A stretch of 7,909 bases of DNA, taken from contig CAMBTF010000069.1 of NCBI GenBank assembly GCA_945870545.1, forward strand, positions 1 to 7,909. Reading direction: 5' to 3'. Positions 7,142-7,909 of this stretch are shown piece by piece. The stretch's first letter is position 1. Every line of letters starts with the position of its first letter. Both the position numbers and the translations under genes were made by a program. This DNA comes from Akkermansia muciniphila (GTDB taxonomy: Bacteria > Verrucomicrobiota > Verrucomicrobiia > Verrucomicrobiales > Akkermansiaceae). Below the pieces are notes generated by a model. That model was not told where the DNA came from. It saw only the letters and a list, made by a program, of their open reading frames with translations, and ran no database searches.

Positions 7142-7909
7142 TTAGGAAAGGGCGTCGGGAAACACAAACTCCGGGGCGGGGCGGACGCCGTCAAGGATCC
7201 AGTCCGCGAGCATCGCCGCCATCCCCGGGGCGTAGAGCGTGCCTTTCGAGCCGAGACCGTTGAAGAGCCAATCCCCCGATTCGTCTTTGCCGACCATGGG
7301 CTGGCTGCGCCGCAGGATGGGGCGTATCCCCGCGACATGGGCGATAATTTCAAAATCGGCACCGCCGAGCTTCGCCGCGATGGTCGTGATCCGTCCGAGT
7401 CCGGCGGGGGTGGCTTGCTCGTTGAGATTGTCCCAATCATAGGTGGAGCCGACGCGAAAACATCCGCCGCCGATGGGAACCAGCCACCCGCCCGCACCGA
7501 TGCGGATATGCGTCTCCGGCCAGTCGGCTCGGACGGTCAGGATTTCCCCTTTTGCGCTGCGGTGCTCGCCCATTCTGCCCGAGATCAATCCGGCGGCCCC
7601 TTCGCAGCGGATGCGCGGGTTGCCGGTATCCGCCGACAGCCCGAGTTCGCGGAAATGATGGGCGGAGAGGTCGAGGAATTTCCGTGTGTCGAGCCAGCCG
7701 CCGCCGACCAACTCCACGCCGCCGAGGAAGCCCGTCGGAACTGCGTGAGCCATACCCAGCCATGGCCTCACGCCGGGCAGGTCGAGTTTTGCGGAAATCT
7801 TCGCCCATTCCTTTTCCGAGGAAGCCAGCCGGAGAATGGGGTGGGGATGCCAGATCGCCGCGCCGAATTTTTCTTCCAGCGAGCGATAGAAAGCCATTGC
7901 CTGCGGGTA
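7142..7909 (-). CDS. FAD-dependent DAO-family oxidoreductase, 5' truncated (candidate MnmC(o)-like)
   Basis: 255 residues are visible. The frame is open to the window edge, and the first four residues (YPQA) precede the only internal Met that could be taken as a start, so the true N-terminus with its GxGxxG FAD-binding fold lies outside. Visible motifs are MAFYRSLEEKFG at the start, GGGWLDTRKFLDL (about 69-81), an AKGEIL segment as in other DAO proteins (about 119-124), GGWLVPIGGGCFRVGSTYDW (about 140-159), HVAGIRPI (191-198) and the FAD-proximal C-terminal GLGSKGTLYAPGMAAMLA (218-235). These fit the glycine/D-amino-acid oxidase superfamily. Members oxidise C-N bonds of amino acids, sarcosine or the carboxymethylaminomethyl group of tRNA (MnmC FAD domain). 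Adjacency to an MnmM-type methyltransferase makes the last substrate attractive but unproven. Thiamine-related ThiO or a general amino-acid oxidase are alternatives. Confidence 0.8.
   Translation of the reverse strand, partial: YPQAMAFYRSLEEKFGAAIWHPHPILRLASSEKEWAKISAKLDLPGVRPWLGMAHAVPTGFLGGVELVGGGWLDTRKFLDLSAHHFRELGLSADTGNPRIRCEGAAGLISGRMGEHRSAKGEILTVRADWPETHIRIGAGGWLVPIGGGCFRVGSTYDWDNLNEQATPAGLGRITTIAAKLGGADFEIIAHVAGIRPILRRSQPMVGKDESGDWLFNGLGSKGTLYAPGMAAMLADWILDGVRPAPEFVFPDALS

Noticed and set aside
7142..7897. Treating the ATG at 7897 as the true start of the oxidoreductase
   Set aside because: The fragment lacks the N-terminal FAD-binding GxGxxG, and coding continues to the window edge, so it is an internal Met of a truncated gene.

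Overview
The window is GC-rich, densely coded bacterial chromosomal DNA with no phage, plasmid, IS, tRNA, rRNA or CRISPR signal. Protein style (a Gfo/Idh/MocA oxidoreductase, GlnD, a cysteine-poor Mrp, a secreted TPR protein), weak Shine-Dalgarno usage and an intergenic repeat built on CTTGGCG all suggest a member of Verrucomicrobiota or a related PVC lineage. That placement is inferred from general resemblance and was not tested by any search.

Layout. Positions 1-695 (+) hold the C-terminal part of a Gfo/Idh/MocA-type oxidoreductase. A 212-base convergent gap (696-907) carries a long inverted repeat made of CTTGGCG heptamers. Positions 908-4598 (-) hold two tightly linked genes, transcribed as an AEC-family membrane transporter followed by glnD, the PII uridylyl-transferase/uridylyl-removing enzyme; one base separates them. 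Across a divergent intergenic region of about 105 bases, 4704-5732 (+) encodes an Mrp/NBP35-type P-loop ATPase. It converges, with a 6-base gap, on a three-gene minus-strand run (7909-5739): a 5'-truncated FAD-dependent DAO-family oxidoreductase, a YtqB/MnmM-type methyltransferase 5 bases behind it, and a secreted TPR protein 69 bases further on.

How the genes may work together. The most suggestive grouping is the oxidoreductase plus the MnmM-type methyltransferase. In E. coli the two-domain MnmC protein uses a DAO-type FAD domain to turn cmnm5U34 of tRNA into nm5U34, and a methyltransferase domain to make mnm5U34. Here a DAO-type enzyme and an MnmM-type methyltransferase sit in an apparent operon, so a split route built from non-MnmC parts is a testable idea. 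glnD points to PII-based nitrogen sensing, although no glnB/glnK or amt gene lies in the window. Two further points merit attention: an in-phase A_AAA_AAG slippery heptamer in the linker of glnD, whose -1 frame stops after 18 codons, and an Mrp that lacks the usual C-terminal CxxC.
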